Part shown: positions 1 to 8,846 of the stretch, piece by piece
How the letters are laid out: the number at the start of each line of letters is the position of its first letter
How positions within the stretch are numbered: position 1 is the first letter of the stretch
Assembly: GCF_019597925.1 (NCBI RefSeq)
Contig: NZ_CP080442.1
Coordinates: 2,336,001 to 2,400,000, forward strand
DNA: 64,000 bases
DNA from: [Clostridium] scindens
GTDB lineage: Bacteria; Bacillota; Clostridia; Lachnospirales; Lachnospiraceae
Direction of reading: 5' to 3'
Position numbers and translations under genes: made by a program
Notes under the pieces: model-generated
Told to the model about the DNA's origin: nothing
The model's database searches: none
What the model saw: only the letters and a program-made list of their open reading frames with translations

Positions 1-1
1 A

Positions 2-316
2 CCGGGATTTCGTACCGGCAATCCGGGAAAGATGATCGTGGCCATCATCGGCTACTTCCTGATGATCCTCTTCGTTGTCGTGAATGGTACCCGCCCTTTG
101 GAGCCAGGAGATATCCGCTCAGAATATTGGACCATCAATTATTTCTTTGTCGGCGTCTGGGCGGCATACGCAAACCTGGGCAATTACTGCGGCCACATAG
201 AAGCCTATGATAAGGTAGGGCCTCTCACCAGGCTATTGCTGCGGACGGCCGTCGCGCTGGCGGTCTTTCTTACCACCGGCCTTCTCCTTTATATTGAAAA
301 CTATTTCCTGAAATAA
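2..316 (+). CDS. C-terminal part of an integral membrane protein (5' end outside window)
   Basis: The frame is open from base 2 to the stop at 316, so the first ATG at 32 is probably internal and the gene begins before the window. The visible 104 residues hold about three hydrophobic segments: one beginning just after the ATG at 32, one in the middle around FFVGVWAAYANLG, and one at the end (ALAVFLTTGLLLYIENYF). Polar loops separate them and there is no soluble domain. A good hairpin terminator follows at 351. I do not recognise the family; a transporter, acyltransferase or phosphatase-type membrane protein would all fit. That it is a membrane protein fragment is well supported, its function is not. 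Confidence 0.6.
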   Translation, partial: PGFRTGNPGKMIVAIIGYFLMILFVVVNGTRPLEPGDIRSEYWTINYFFVGVWAAYANLGNYCGHIEAYDKVGPLTRLLLRTAVALAVFLTTGLLLYIENYFLK

Positions 317-350
317 AATGTTCCCCTTGTATGCTCGATGCATACCAAAG

Positions 351-391
351 AAAAAAGGGACTTCTGTATATTATATACAGAGGTCCTTTTT
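351..391. terminator. Bidirectional rho-independent terminator
   Basis: A long inverted repeat begins with A's and ends with T's (AAAAAAGGGAC... to ...GTCCTTTTT). It lies between the plus-strand membrane protein gene ending at 316 and the minus-strand XRE gene ending at 393. The A and T runs on the two sides let it serve both converging transcripts. Confidence 0.85.
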
Positions 392-392
392 G

Positions 393-719
393 CTATTTAT
401 CATTATAACTTAATAGAATCTTCGTCAGATTGACCACCAGTTCCTGCTCTTTGGGGGTGGCCTCTGACAAAAGGCCGGTCCATATGTCCTTATAGGACAC
501 CTGGTCTTGGATGATAGATTCCTGAAGAAGATAGTCTACCGTAACGCCCAGGCAGTTTGTAATATTAATCAGGCTGTCCAGCGTCAGTTTCCGTTCTCCT
601 CTTTCAATCTGTCCGATATAAGATGTGGAAAGATTCACCTCTTCGGCCAACCGTTCCTGGGTCATATTCAATTTTAAACGTTCTTCTTTTATTCTTCTTC
701 CTAGGGCAATATAATCCAT
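393..719 (-). CDS. XRE/Cro-type helix-turn-helix transcriptional regulator
   Basis: This 108-residue protein has an HTH_3 domain over residues 5-65. Its recognition region (MTQERLAEEVNLSTSYIGQIERGER) and the following LTLDSLINITNCLGVTVDYLL are typical of the XRE/SinR fold. The last 40 residues form a short helical tail, possibly for dimerisation, and there is no peptidase or sensor domain. The ATG at 719 is preceded by GAGGAAT at good spacing. The gene is transcribed away from the lipoprotein gene at 878, so the 158-bp gap may hold operators for both. The family binds DNA as a dimer; the target here is unknown. Confidence 0.88.
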   Translation of the reverse strand: MDYIALGRRIKEERLKLNMTQERLAEEVNLSTSYIGQIERGERKLTLDSLINITNCLGVTVDYLLQESIIQDQVSYKDIWTGLLSEATPKEQELVVNLTKILLSYNDK

Positions 720-810
720 ACGCTATTCCTCACATTCTATTATAAGCAATTTTACAATGATTGCACCATAGTTTTAACATGCTATTAGCGTTATTTATAT
801 TCTCTATTAG

Positions 811-839
811 TTGTATTTTAATATGCAAAATGTTATACT
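811..839 (+). promoter_or_regulatory. Sigma-A type promoter for the DUF5067 lipoprotein gene
   Basis: A -35 TTGTAT (811-816), a 17-bp spacer and a -10 TATACT (834-839) lie about 40 bp upstream of the ATG at 878. The position and near-consensus boxes make this the likely promoter. Confidence 0.6.
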
Positions 840-877
840 TAAAAAAAGAAATTTTAGTAAAAGAGAGGGAATTCATT

Positions 878-1420
878 ATGAAAAAAAGATTGTTAACCGT
901 ATTGCTTGTAGCATCCATGTGCCTGTGCCTGACCGCCTGCGGCGGGTCTTCCGACGACAAGAAGGATGACAAGAAGGATGACAAGAAGACAGAGGAAACG
1001 GACGCCAAGAAAGACGACAAAAAGGATGAGAAAAAGGATGAAGAGCCGGATGACGGAATCATCAACTTCGATGGCAAGGATTATAATGTGACCTACACAA
1101 GGCACGAGGTCGGCACCGACTATGAAGGCAATCCATGCCTGTTCTACTACTACAACTACACCAACAACGAGGACAAGGCTTCCAGCGTGATGACGGCAGC
1201 TACGATCAAGGCTTTCCAGAACGGCGTGGAATGCGACAGCGCATACGTCACGGAAGAAAATGAGGCTATCACCAATTATATGAAAGAGATACAGCCGGGC
1301 ACAACCTTGGAGATCTGCCAGACCTTCAAACTGTCCGATACGTCCGAAGTAACGATTGAAGCATCCGATTTTATTTCTCTTGATGACAAGAAGGACACCC
1401 AGATCATCGCCCTTCAATAA
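878..1420 (+). CDS. DUF5067-type secreted lipoprotein
   Basis: The 180-residue product starts with a lipoprotein signal: MKKR, a hydrophobic core, and the lipobox LTAC with the modified Cys near residue 20. A very charged linker of repeated Lys/Asp units (KKDDKK-like, about residues 25-60) follows, then a compact domain of about 120 residues with aromatic-rich strands (FYYYNYTN) that resembles DUF5067. An open frame runs upstream to 761, but ATG 878 is preceded by AGAGAGGGA and begins the signal peptide, so it is the right start. The protein should sit on the outer face of the membrane, with the charged linker crossing the wall. DUF5067 has no known enzymatic role. The gene stands alone between its own promoter and terminator. 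Confidence 0.8.
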   Translation: MKKRLLTVLLVASMCLCLTACGGSSDDKKDDKKDDKKTEETDAKKDDKKDEKKDEEPDDGIINFDGKDYNVTYTRHEVGTDYEGNPCLFYYYNYTNNEDKASSVMTAATIKAFQNGVECDSAYVTEENEAITNYMKEIQPGTTLEICQTFKLSDTSEVTIEASDFISLDDKKDTQIIALQ

Positions 1421-1441
1421 TCATCGCCCGGATATAGCAAA

Positions 1442-1488
1442 ACCGGCACGCAGGTTCTTCTTAACAGTTCCTGCGTGCCGGTCTTTTT
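1442..1488. terminator. Strong terminator between the convergent lipoprotein and cls genes
   Basis: The arms ACCGGCACGCAG and CTGCGTGCCGGT are perfectly complementary and followed by T6 on the plus strand. The minus-strand side ends in GGTTTTG, so it can also stop cls transcripts. Confidence 0.9.
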
Positions 1489-3050
1489 TACATCAGCGGG
1501 GCAACCAGCCTCATCACCTGCCCGGCTATCTTTGTCAGCATGCTCCTATTCTTCACTTCTATGAGCGTCACCTTATGGCATCGGGCCAGCGTCTGCTGGA
1601 AATCCCGCTCGATCTTATCCACTTCGGAATTATTATAGATAAATGCCCCGCATTCAAAATGCAGATATAGGCTCCGGTAATCCAGATTGATCGTGCCAAC
1701 GGTGGCCGTGTCGTCATCGGATACAAACACCTTGGCATGGACGAAGCCCGGCGTGTACTCATAGATCTGGACGCCGCCTTCGATCAATTCCTTATAATAG
1801 GTCTTCGCAACCGCGAATGCATACCATTTATCCGGAATATGGGGCATGATGATAATGACCTCGATTCCGCTTTTCGCCACCCTGGTGAGGGTAGTGATCA
1901 TCTCATTATCCAGGATCAGGTATGGCGTCATTATATGTACATACTTCTTCGCATGGTTCAGGATGTGGAAATACACTTCCTCCCCAACATTCTCGTTGTC
2001 AAATGGGCTGTCCGCATATGGGATGACATAGCCCAGTTCCCTTCTTAGCCCCGGATACTTGGGCGTCAGGTATTTTCCATATCCTTCTGCCCGCCGTTCA
2101 TCCACGTTCCACATTTCCAGGAACATCATGGTCAGGCTTTGAACCGCATCCCCTTTCAGCATGATCGCGGTGTCTTTCCAGTGTCCGAATCTAACCTTCT
2201 GGTTAATATATTCATCCCCCAGGTTGATGCCGCCGGTATAGCCTACCTTGCCGTCGATCACGCAGATCTTCCTGTGGTCGCGGTTGTTCTGGGTGGTGGA
2301 CAGGAAAGGCTTGACGCTGTTTGCCATCTTGCACTTGATTCCATAACGCGCGATCTGTTCCGGATAATTGTAGGGCAGCATGGAGATGGCGCACATCCCG
2401 TCGTACATGAACCTCACTTCCACCCCTTCCCGGACCTTCTCCTTTAAGATGTCCAGGATCGTCCCCCACATGTGGCCTTCTTCTACAATAAAATATTCCA
2501 TGAAGATAAACCTTCGGGCCTTCTTAAGCTCTTCTACCATCGATTGGAATTTATACTCCCCAAGCGGAAAATACTTCACCTGCGTATTGCGGTAGGTAGG
2601 GAATCCCAACTGGTGCGACAGATAGTAGGACAGCTGGGCATTGGCCGACTTGCTCGCCCATATGGCGTCCACCACATCCGGATCCTGCTGCATGTAGGGC
2701 GCCGTCTCCAGTTTCAGCTTGCCCAGGCGGTTCTTCATATACCTGGTTCCGAACTGCATCTTGACATAGATGTAAAACAGGGTTCCAATCACAGGAAAAG
2801 CCAGCACGCACAGCATCCATGTCATCTTAAAGGCCGGATTGCCTTCGGAGTTGATGATGTATATCAATACGATGACTCCCAAAATAGTCAGAATCCCATA
2901 AATATAGGTCATATATTCTTCCAGGTAGAATGCCATTCCAAGAAAGACTCCTGCCTGAAGAAGGATCAGCAAAAGGATGATCCCCGTTCTGCTGAATACG
3001 ATGCGGAAAAAGCCTTTTTTAGCGGTTCCCGGCGCTTTATTCTTACTCAT
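1488..3050 (-). CDS. cls: Cardiolipin synthase (phospholipase D superfamily)
   Basis: This 520-residue protein should join two phosphatidylglycerols into cardiolipin and glycerol at the membrane. Two hydrophobic segments lie in the first 95 residues (about 17-38 and 45-65), with a third stretch near 75-92. Two HKD motifs follow: HRKICVIDGKVGYTGG in the middle and HAKVFVSDDDTATVGT near the C-terminus, each with the downstream Gly/Asn residues of the PLD active site. The length fits the bacterial Cls family. The start at 3050 has GGAAAGAGG upstream. It is monocistronic, sharing a terminator with the lipoprotein gene. Clostridia often carry several Cls paralogues, so the exact gene name is less certain than the family. 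Confidence 0.92.
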   Translation of the reverse strand: MSKNKAPGTAKKGFFRIVFSRTGIILLLILLQAGVFLGMAFYLEEYMTYIYGILTILGVIVLIYIINSEGNPAFKMTWMLCVLAFPVIGTLFYIYVKMQFGTRYMKNRLGKLKLETAPYMQQDPDVVDAIWASKSANAQLSYYLSHQLGFPTYRNTQVKYFPLGEYKFQSMVEELKKARRFIFMEYFIVEEGHMWGTILDILKEKVREGVEVRFMYDGMCAISMLPYNYPEQIARYGIKCKMANSVKPFLSTTQNNRDHRKICVIDGKVGYTGGINLGDEYINQKVRFGHWKDTAIMLKGDAVQSLTMMFLEMWNVDERRAEGYGKYLTPKYPGLRRELGYVIPYADSPFDNENVGEEVYFHILNHAKKYVHIMTPYLILDNEMITTLTRVAKSGIEVIIIMPHIPDKWYAFAVAKTYYKELIEGGVQIYEYTPGFVHAKVFVSDDDTATVGTINLDYRSLYLHFECGAFIYNNSEVDKIERDFQQTLARCHKVTLIEVKNRSMLTKIAGQVMRLVAPLM

Positions 3051-3215
3051 ACTTTAGCCTCTTTCCTTTGCTTTCTTGCGAAAATATATCATACAGTTTA
3101 TCATAAATTCGGGCGTATCTCAACTTTCATGTATTTTATTTCGATTTTTGAGGAAAAATGATACGATATGTGCTATTATAATCCTATACTATAATCGAAA
3201 GGAGTTATAACTATC

Positions 3216-3527
3216 ATGGCAAAATGGTGTAAAAAATTGTTAGGGCTTGCTGCCATCGGCACTGCCGTTGCCGGCCTTATCTATTACTTTAAAAAGAATG
3301 ATACATGCGAAGATGATGAATTCTCAGAGGACTTCGAGGATGAGGATTTCGATCTGGACAGCGACTTAAAGCCAGTATCAGATCGCGAATATGTTCCATT
3401 GACACCCTCCGCAAAGCCTGAAGATGGGTCAGGGGATGAAGATACAGAGGCTCAAAAAGAGGAAGATGCTCCAGAAGAAGCGGATGCCTCCCAGGCAGCC
3501 AAAGACGATGATGAGGATGATGAATAA
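3216..3527 (+). CDS. Small membrane-anchored, strongly acidic protein of unknown function
   Basis: The 103-residue protein has one N-terminal membrane helix (LLGLAAIGTAVAGLIYYF, about residues 9-26) flanked by Lys. The remainder is almost all Asp, Glu, Ser and Pro and probably disordered. The double Lys on each side leaves topology unclear; there is no signal peptidase site. A clear GAAAGGAGT ribosome site sits before ATG 3216 and several TATAAT-like boxes lie at 3177-3195. A hairpin terminator at 3547 closes a single-gene unit. I do not recognise a named family, and the acidic tail gives no enzymatic clue. Confidence 0.75.
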   Translation: MAKWCKKLLGLAAIGTAVAGLIYYFKKNDTCEDDEFSEDFEDEDFDLDSDLKPVSDREYVPLTPSAKPEDGSGDEDTEAQKEEDAPEEADASQAAKDDDEDDE

Positions 3528-3546
3528 CTGTAATTATAAGGCAAGG

Positions 3547-3580
3547 GCGGGAAACTCTAAGGATTCCCGCTCTTCTTTTC
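3547..3580 (+). terminator. Rho-independent terminator
   Basis: GCGGGAA (3547-3553) pairs with TTCCCGC (3564-3570), followed by a T-rich tract (TCTTCTTTT). It lies 20 bp after the stop of the acidic membrane protein gene. Confidence 0.8.
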
Positions 3581-3589
3581 TGTACATTT

Positions 3590-4987
3590 CTATTCAATCC
3601 AGCAGTCTCTAAGCAGCTTTGCTGCCTTTCTGATCTGCTCTTCCGTAAGGTTGGCATATCCAAGCAGTATGGTTGCCTTCTCCTTACAGTTCTCCTTGAT
3701 CCGGTAATCGGACAGTCCATATACGCGGATATCCTCTTTTGCAGCCCGGTCAATCAACTCCTCCTCGGTCATTCCATTTTGAAAGGTAAGAAGCAGATGC
3801 ACGCCGGCATTCTCCCCTGATATGGTACAGATATCTGCCATTGGACGCAGTTCTTCGATCAAGACATCATGCCTGCTTTTATAAAGCGCTCTTGTCTTGT
3901 TCAGATGTCTTTCATAATACCCTTCTTCAATGAACTTCTGTACGATCAGCTGATCTACTTTGGAAACGGTCGAATTGACAAACCTGGCCTTCTGCTCATA
4001 TGCCTCCAGCAATGGTTTGGGCAGGACCATATAGCTAAGACGGATCGCCGGAGCAATGGATTTGGAAAATGTGCCCAGGTATATGACTTTCTCACTGGCA
4101 TCATACCCTTTGAGGGCAGGAATCGGCTTTCCTTTGTACCGGAACTCGCTGTCATAGTCATCTTCCACGATATACCTTCCCTGTGCCTCGCAGGCCCATT
4201 TAAGCAATTCCATCCGGCGGCGGATGGGCATGATGACTCCGGTAGGATACTGATGGGAAGGCGTCACATAAGCAATGTCGGCGCCTGACTTTTCAAGTTC
4301 TGTCACTTTCATCCCATTCTTGTCCATAGAAACCGGTATGCAGTTATAAGACATGCCCCCTGCCATCCGGTAGGCCTGCTTATAAGTAGGATCTTCAAAT
4401 GCAATGGTATGGTCCATTCCCAGAATCATTCCCAGCAGCATCAGGATATAATCGCTTCCTGCCCCTACAATGATCTGATCCGGCGTACAATCCACTCCCC
4501 TTGCCTGATAGAGGTAGCTGCAGATGGCGCTGCGGAAGCCGTACTCGCCCTGAGAATCACCGGACCGGAATAATTCCGTCCGATCATCCATCAGAATATC
4601 TTTTGACAGCTTCCTCCACACATTATAGGGAAAACTTTTCAAATCCACGCCATTGGGCGTAAAATCATAGCGGTATCTACGGGCTTCCTTCCTCTCCCTC
4701 TGGGGCTGCGGCTTATCCTTCTTCAGATGATACAGTTCGTCAATCTGGGCCACGAAAAAGCCCTTATAAGGAACGGACTCGATATATCCCTCCGACAGAA
4801 GCTGCTCATAGGCCAGTTCTACCGTGCTCCTGCTTACCTCCAAGTGCTTCGACAGGAATCTAGTGGACGGCAGTTTCTCTCCATAAGGAATCCTCCCGCT
4901 CTGGATATCCGTCTTAATATAGTCATAGATCTGTTCGTACAGGGGGATCCTGGAACGGGTATCCAGGCTGATCGTCAATTCATTCAT
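3590..4987 (-). CDS. MocR-family regulator: GntR HTH fused to a PLP aminotransferase-like domain
   Basis: The 465-residue protein has a GntR-type winged helix in residues 10-80 (PLYEQIYDYIKTDIQSGRI and EKLPSTRFLSKHLEVSRSTV) and, from about residue 110, a fold-type I aminotransferase domain. VEDDYDSEFRYKG and YLGTFSKSIAPAIRLSYM match the PLP-binding region, the Lys of TFSK being the expected Schiff-base residue. MocR proteins (PdxR, GabR, TauR) sense PLP or an amine. None of their usual targets adjoins it: the gene starts 8 bp after glnS and is probably co-transcribed. That linkage to tRNA charging is odd and may be chance. The ligand is unknown. Confidence 0.9.
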   Translation of the reverse strand: MNELTISLDTRSRIPLYEQIYDYIKTDIQSGRIPYGEKLPSTRFLSKHLEVSRSTVELAYEQLLSEGYIESVPYKGFFVAQIDELYHLKKDKPQPQRERKEARRYRYDFTPNGVDLKSFPYNVWRKLSKDILMDDRTELFRSGDSQGEYGFRSAICSYLYQARGVDCTPDQIIVGAGSDYILMLLGMILGMDHTIAFEDPTYKQAYRMAGGMSYNCIPVSMDKNGMKVTELEKSGADIAYVTPSHQYPTGVIMPIRRRMELLKWACEAQGRYIVEDDYDSEFRYKGKPIPALKGYDASEKVIYLGTFSKSIAPAIRLSYMVLPKPLLEAYEQKARFVNSTVSKVDQLIVQKFIEEGYYERHLNKTRALYKSRHDVLIEELRPMADICTISGENAGVHLLLTFQNGMTEEELIDRAAKEDIRVYGLSDYRIKENCKEKATILLGYANLTEEQIRKAAKLLRDCWIE

Positions 4988-4995
4988 AATTCCTC

Positions 4996-6663
4996 TTATT
5001 TTGGCAGTTTAAAGGAACTCTTCAAAGATACGATCCGGTTGAATACCAGCGCATCCGGTGCGGAGTCCTTGGAATCGATGCAGAAGTAGCCGTTTCTTAC
5101 AAACTGGAAGCTGTCACAGGCCCCGGCATCCGCGAAACTGTCCTCTACATAGCAATTTTTGAGAATCTTCAGGGAATTCGGATTCAGGTTCAAAGATCCA
5201 TCCTCCTTGTTATATACGCCCTTCTCTTCATCAATCAGGTTCTCATACAATCTTACTTGAGCCTGTTTTGCATAAGGCGCGGCCACCCAGTGGATCGTGC
5301 CTTTTACTTTTCGTCCGGTGAATCCGGATCCGCATTTGGTCTCTGGATCATAGGTTGCATGGACGACCGTCACGTTGCCGTTTTCATCCGTCTCATATCC
5401 TTCGCATTTGACAAAATATGCATGCATCAGACGCACTTCATTGCCAGGGAAGAGGCGGAAATACTTCTTGGGCGGCTCGATCATGAAATCCTCCCGCTCA
5501 ATATACAGTTCTCGGCAGAAGGGAACCTTGCGCATTCCAAGTTCCGGATTCTCCATATTGTTGTCTACTTCCAGATACTCTACTTCCCCTTCCGGGTAAT
5601 TGTCGATCACCAGCTTGATGGGGTCAAGGACGGCCATCATACGGGGCTTCTTAAGTTTCAGATCCTCCCGGATGCAGTATTCCAGCATAGCATAATCCAC
5701 GGAACTCTGGCTTTTGGACACGCCGCACATATCCACGAACATCTTGATGGATTCCGGCGTAAATCCCCGCCGCCTTAAAGCCGCGATGGAAACAAGCCTG
5801 GGATCGTCCCAGCCATCTACGATGCCATCCTGCACCAGTTTTTTAATGTAGCGCTTGCCGGTCACTACATTGGTCAGATACAATTTTGAAAACTCAATCT
5901 GTCTCGGCGCCGGATCAAACTCGCATTCGCGGACCACCCAGTCGTACAGAGGCCTGTGATCCTCGAATTCCAGAGTACAGATGGAATGGGTGATCTTCTC
6001 GATCGCGTCCTCGATCGGATGGGCAAAGTCATACATCGGATAGATGCACCATTTATCCCCTGTATTGTGGTGGGACATATGGGCAACCCGGTAGATGACA
6101 GGATCTCTCATATTAATATTCGGAGATGCCATGTCTATCTTGGCCCGCAGCACCCTCTTGCCATCCTGGCACAGTCCGTCTTTCATCTCTTCAAACAGCT
6201 GCAGGTTCTCTTCTACGGACCGGTCCCTGTATGGGCTGTTCTTGCCAGGCTCCGTCAGGGTTCCCCGATAGGCGCGGATTTCTTCCGCACTCAGGTCGCA
6301 GACATAGGCCTTTCCCTTCTTGATCAGTTTTATGGCGCACTGGTACATCATATCGAAATAGTCGGATGCAAAGTACAGGTGATCCTTCCAGTCTGCCCCA
6401 AGCCATTTCACATCTTCCTTGATCGACTCTACGAACTCCATATCTTCTTTGGTCGGGTTCGTATCGTCAAATCTTAAATGAAAGGTTCCATTATATTTCT
6501 TCGCGAGCCCATAGTTCAAAAGGATGGACTTGGCATGTCCGATGTGAAGGTATCCGTTAGGCTCCGGCGGGAATCTGGTGCATACTTGCGTATAGACCCC
6601 TTCTGCCAGGTCCTTATCTATTTCCTGCTCGATAAAATTTTTGGAAACTGTTTCTTCTTGCAT
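4996..6663 (-). CDS. glnS: Glutaminyl-tRNA synthetase
   Basis: This 555-residue class I synthetase charges tRNA-Gln with glutamine using ATP. The HIGH motif is PPEPNGYLHIGHAKS near residue 35, and the RFDDTNPTKE segment behind it is typical of the GlxRS catalytic core. GWDDPRLVSIAALRRRGF and YCIREDL mark the GlnRS-specific middle, and the C-terminal 200 residues form the two anticodon-binding beta-barrels. Where E. coli GlnRS has VMSKRK, this protein reads VVTGKRY, so the second class I signature is altered. ATG 6663 has an excellent AAGGAGGAAAAAC site. Many Firmicutes make Gln-tRNA only by the GatCAB route; a direct GlnRS is common in Lachnospiraceae. MocR follows after 8 bp. Confidence 0.95.
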   Translation of the reverse strand: MQEETVSKNFIEQEIDKDLAEGVYTQVCTRFPPEPNGYLHIGHAKSILLNYGLAKKYNGTFHLRFDDTNPTKEDMEFVESIKEDVKWLGADWKDHLYFASDYFDMMYQCAIKLIKKGKAYVCDLSAEEIRAYRGTLTEPGKNSPYRDRSVEENLQLFEEMKDGLCQDGKRVLRAKIDMASPNINMRDPVIYRVAHMSHHNTGDKWCIYPMYDFAHPIEDAIEKITHSICTLEFEDHRPLYDWVVRECEFDPAPRQIEFSKLYLTNVVTGKRYIKKLVQDGIVDGWDDPRLVSIAALRRRGFTPESIKMFVDMCGVSKSQSSVDYAMLEYCIREDLKLKKPRMMAVLDPIKLVIDNYPEGEVEYLEVDNNMENPELGMRKVPFCRELYIEREDFMIEPPKKYFRLFPGNEVRLMHAYFVKCEGYETDENGNVTVVHATYDPETKCGSGFTGRKVKGTIHWVAAPYAKQAQVRLYENLIDEEKGVYNKEDGSLNLNPNSLKILKNCYVEDSFADAGACDSFQFVRNGYFCIDSKDSAPDALVFNRIVSLKSSFKLPK

Positions 6664-6733
6664 GTTTTTCCTCCTTATAGGTACTTACATTCTGCCCCCT
6701 ATATTATCATAAATAATGTAGCGAAACAAGGCG

Positions 6734-7432
6734 TTACAGACGTTTTTTAAGCAGTGCGAGGGCCTGGACGATGATCGCCGCGTGGTCAACTGCGATCAGC
6801 CCTGGCTGAATCACTTTGAATTTCTTATCCCGGATCAGCCCGCAGCCTTCCTCTTCCTCCACCAGCGCTTCGGTCTTAAGGTTCCGCTCCTCATTTTCCA
6901 CTTTCAGGCTGTACGTATTCCAAACCCTGCCGTCTTTTTGGACAGACTTCAGGCACTCAAGGCTTACGCCGCACCATACGGCGTCTGCTGCATCATCTCC
7001 TGCTTTGACGCTTACGTCTCGTTCATCCACCAGCGCCATATAGGCTGTCGTAATCACCCTGGATCTGGGATCCCGGTCATAATCCCCGTAAGTGGCGATC
7101 TGCTCCATGACAACGCCCTTTACGCCGGTCTCCTCTTCTAATTCCCGCATAGCCGTATCTTCCAGGTTCTCCCGCAAGTTGATAAAGCCTCCCGGCAGCG
7201 CCCACAGCCCGATGCTTGGATGATTGCCTCGCCGAATCAAGAGGACTTTTAGGCCTTCAAGCAATCCGTCCGGCTTCCCCGGACAGGCAAAGATGACCGC
7301 ATCCGTAGTACAGCTGGGCGTCTCATACTTATAAGGGTCATACTCCCTTAAGAACTCTTCCAACGTCTGGCCCTTGGCGTTTTTTTCCCCAGTTCCATAA
7401 AATCTAGATATATCTTTTAAAAATGATGGCAT
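6734..7432 (-). CDS. Nudix hydrolase family protein
   Basis: The 232-residue product contains a full Nudix box, GGFINLRENLEDTAMRELEEETG (Gx5Ex7REUxEExGU), at about residues 92-115, preceded by LWALP. An N-terminal extension of about 40 residues and a C-terminal region of about 90 residues give it the layout of NrtR/ADP-ribose-type Nudix proteins, but I see no clear winged helix. Substrates of this subfamily are nucleoside diphosphate derivatives such as ADP-ribose. The frame is open to 7510, but ATG 7432 carries AAGGAGGGACTT and lies outside the upstream MATE gene, so it is the start used here. It follows that MATE gene by 22 bp. Confidence 0.87.
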   Translation of the reverse strand: MPSFLKDISRFYGTGEKNAKGQTLEEFLREYDPYKYETPSCTTDAVIFACPGKPDGLLEGLKVLLIRRGNHPSIGLWALPGGFINLRENLEDTAMRELEEETGVKGVVMEQIATYGDYDRDPRSRVITTAYMALVDERDVSVKAGDDAADAVWCGVSLECLKSVQKDGRVWNTYSLKVENEERNLKTEALVEEEEGCGLIRDKKFKVIQPGLIAVDHAAIIVQALALLKKRL

Positions 7433-7454
7433 AAGTCCCTCCTTCGGTTTTGTC

Positions 7455-8810
7455 TCATTGCGCCTGCTTCTTATAATAACTTGCAGGCATCCATTTGCCC
7501 TTCCACGCATACAGAAGAATCAGCAGTGCCCCTACTACCCAGGAAAGCGGATAAGCCACCATGACCTGGAAGATCTCGTGTGATACGGCAAGCGCTCCCC
7601 AAATCCACAATACACGGAAAATGCACAAAGACAGCAGGAATATCAGCATGGTCTGCAGCGTCTTGCCGGTCCCTCTGATGGTGCCGCTTGCCACCTGCAG
7701 GATTGCCAGGATCCAGTAAAACGGGCAGAAGAACTTCATAATATATACGCCGTAAGCTACCACATCCTGATTGTTGGTAAAGACGCCGATAACCTGGGGC
7801 GCGAATACCAGAAGAAGGATTCCCGTCATCACCGTGTAGAAGATTCCCATCCCTACCGATACAAGCATGCCCTTTTTTACCCTGTGGTACTGCCCGGCTC
7901 CTATATTCTGTCCGGCAAACGTGGTGGCAGCCATACTGAAACTGAGTACCGGAAGAATATTGAACCCGTCAATCTTAATGTAGGCTGCAAATCCCGCCAT
8001 GGCAACCGCGCCGAAACTATTGACGCTGGACTGGACGATGACATTGGAAAATGAGATGACGATATTCTGGATTCCGGTGGGGAGGCCAATCTTGACGATC
8101 TTGGAAAACAGATGGTCATATAATCGGATATCCCGGATCTTCACATGGTATACATCCTGGCTCCTCGTCAGAAACAGCATGATAAAGATGCAGGAAATCA
8201 GCTGGCTGATATCCGTCGCCAGGGCTGCTCCCACGATGCCCATCTTAAGCGCCACCACGAACAGAAGGTCCAGAAAGATATTGGAGATCGCGGCGATCAT
8301 CAAGTACAGCAGGGATCGCTTGGAATTTCCCACCGCATTGAGGATTCCGGCGGACATGTTGTAGATCACGGAAAAAAGAATTCCTCCGAAATATACTTGA
8401 AGATAAGTGACTGCCTGTCCGAACACCTCCGCCGGCGTCCCCATGGCCCTGAGGATCACCGGAGCCAGAAGGATGCCCGCTGCCGTCAGGATGATCCCTG
8501 CTCCGATCGCGATCGCGATCGTCGTGTGGACTGCCTTCCTTACGCCTTCCTTATCCCGGGCGCCGAAAAACTGGGAGATGACGACGCCGGCGCCGGCAGA
8601 CGCGCCAATGCAGAATCCGATCAGCAGATTGATGATGGATCCGCTGGAGCCTACGGCTGCCAGCGCCTCGCTTCCTATATAGTTTCCTACAATGATGGAA
8701 TCCACCGTATTATACAACTGCTGGAATAGATTCCCCAGAATCAGCGGAATGGAAAAAAACAATATCTTCCGCCAGATAGGCCCTTCCGTCATTACCGTTG
8801 ACTTATTCAT
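7455..8810 (-). CDS. MATE family multidrug/metabolite exporter
   Basis: The 451-residue membrane protein has twelve predicted helices in two MatE repeats. The N-terminal signature (ILFFSIPLILGNLFQQLYNTVDSIIVGNYIG) and GSSGSIINLLIGFCIGASAGAGVVISQFFGA are classic for the NorM/DinF-like group. It should use a Na+ or H+ gradient to export small cations or drugs; the substrate cannot be read from sequence. The start at 8810 is preceded by AGAGAGGAACATGAC. The Nudix gene follows 22 bp downstream, so the two are probably co-transcribed, although no functional link is known. Confidence 0.92.
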   Translation of the reverse strand: MNKSTVMTEGPIWRKILFFSIPLILGNLFQQLYNTVDSIIVGNYIGSEALAAVGSSGSIINLLIGFCIGASAGAGVVISQFFGARDKEGVRKAVHTTIAIAIGAGIILTAAGILLAPVILRAMGTPAEVFGQAVTYLQVYFGGILFSVIYNMSAGILNAVGNSKRSLLYLMIAAISNIFLDLLFVVALKMGIVGAALATDISQLISCIFIMLFLTRSQDVYHVKIRDIRLYDHLFSKIVKIGLPTGIQNIVISFSNVIVQSSVNSFGAVAMAGFAAYIKIDGFNILPVLSFSMAATTFAGQNIGAGQYHRVKKGMLVSVGMGIFYTVMTGILLLVFAPQVIGVFTNNQDVVAYGVYIMKFFCPFYWILAILQVASGTIRGTGKTLQTMLIFLLSLCIFRVLWIWGALAVSHEIFQVMVAYPLSWVVGALLILLYAWKGKWMPASYYKKQAQ

Positions 8811-8846
8811 ATGTCATGTTCCTCTCTCTGCCTGTCAATTAAACTT

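Noticed and set aside
955..1045. Repeated short units that might be a CRISPR or tandem-repeat array
   Set aside because: They are Lys/Asp codons of a lipoprotein linker in frame with the gene; no spacers are present.
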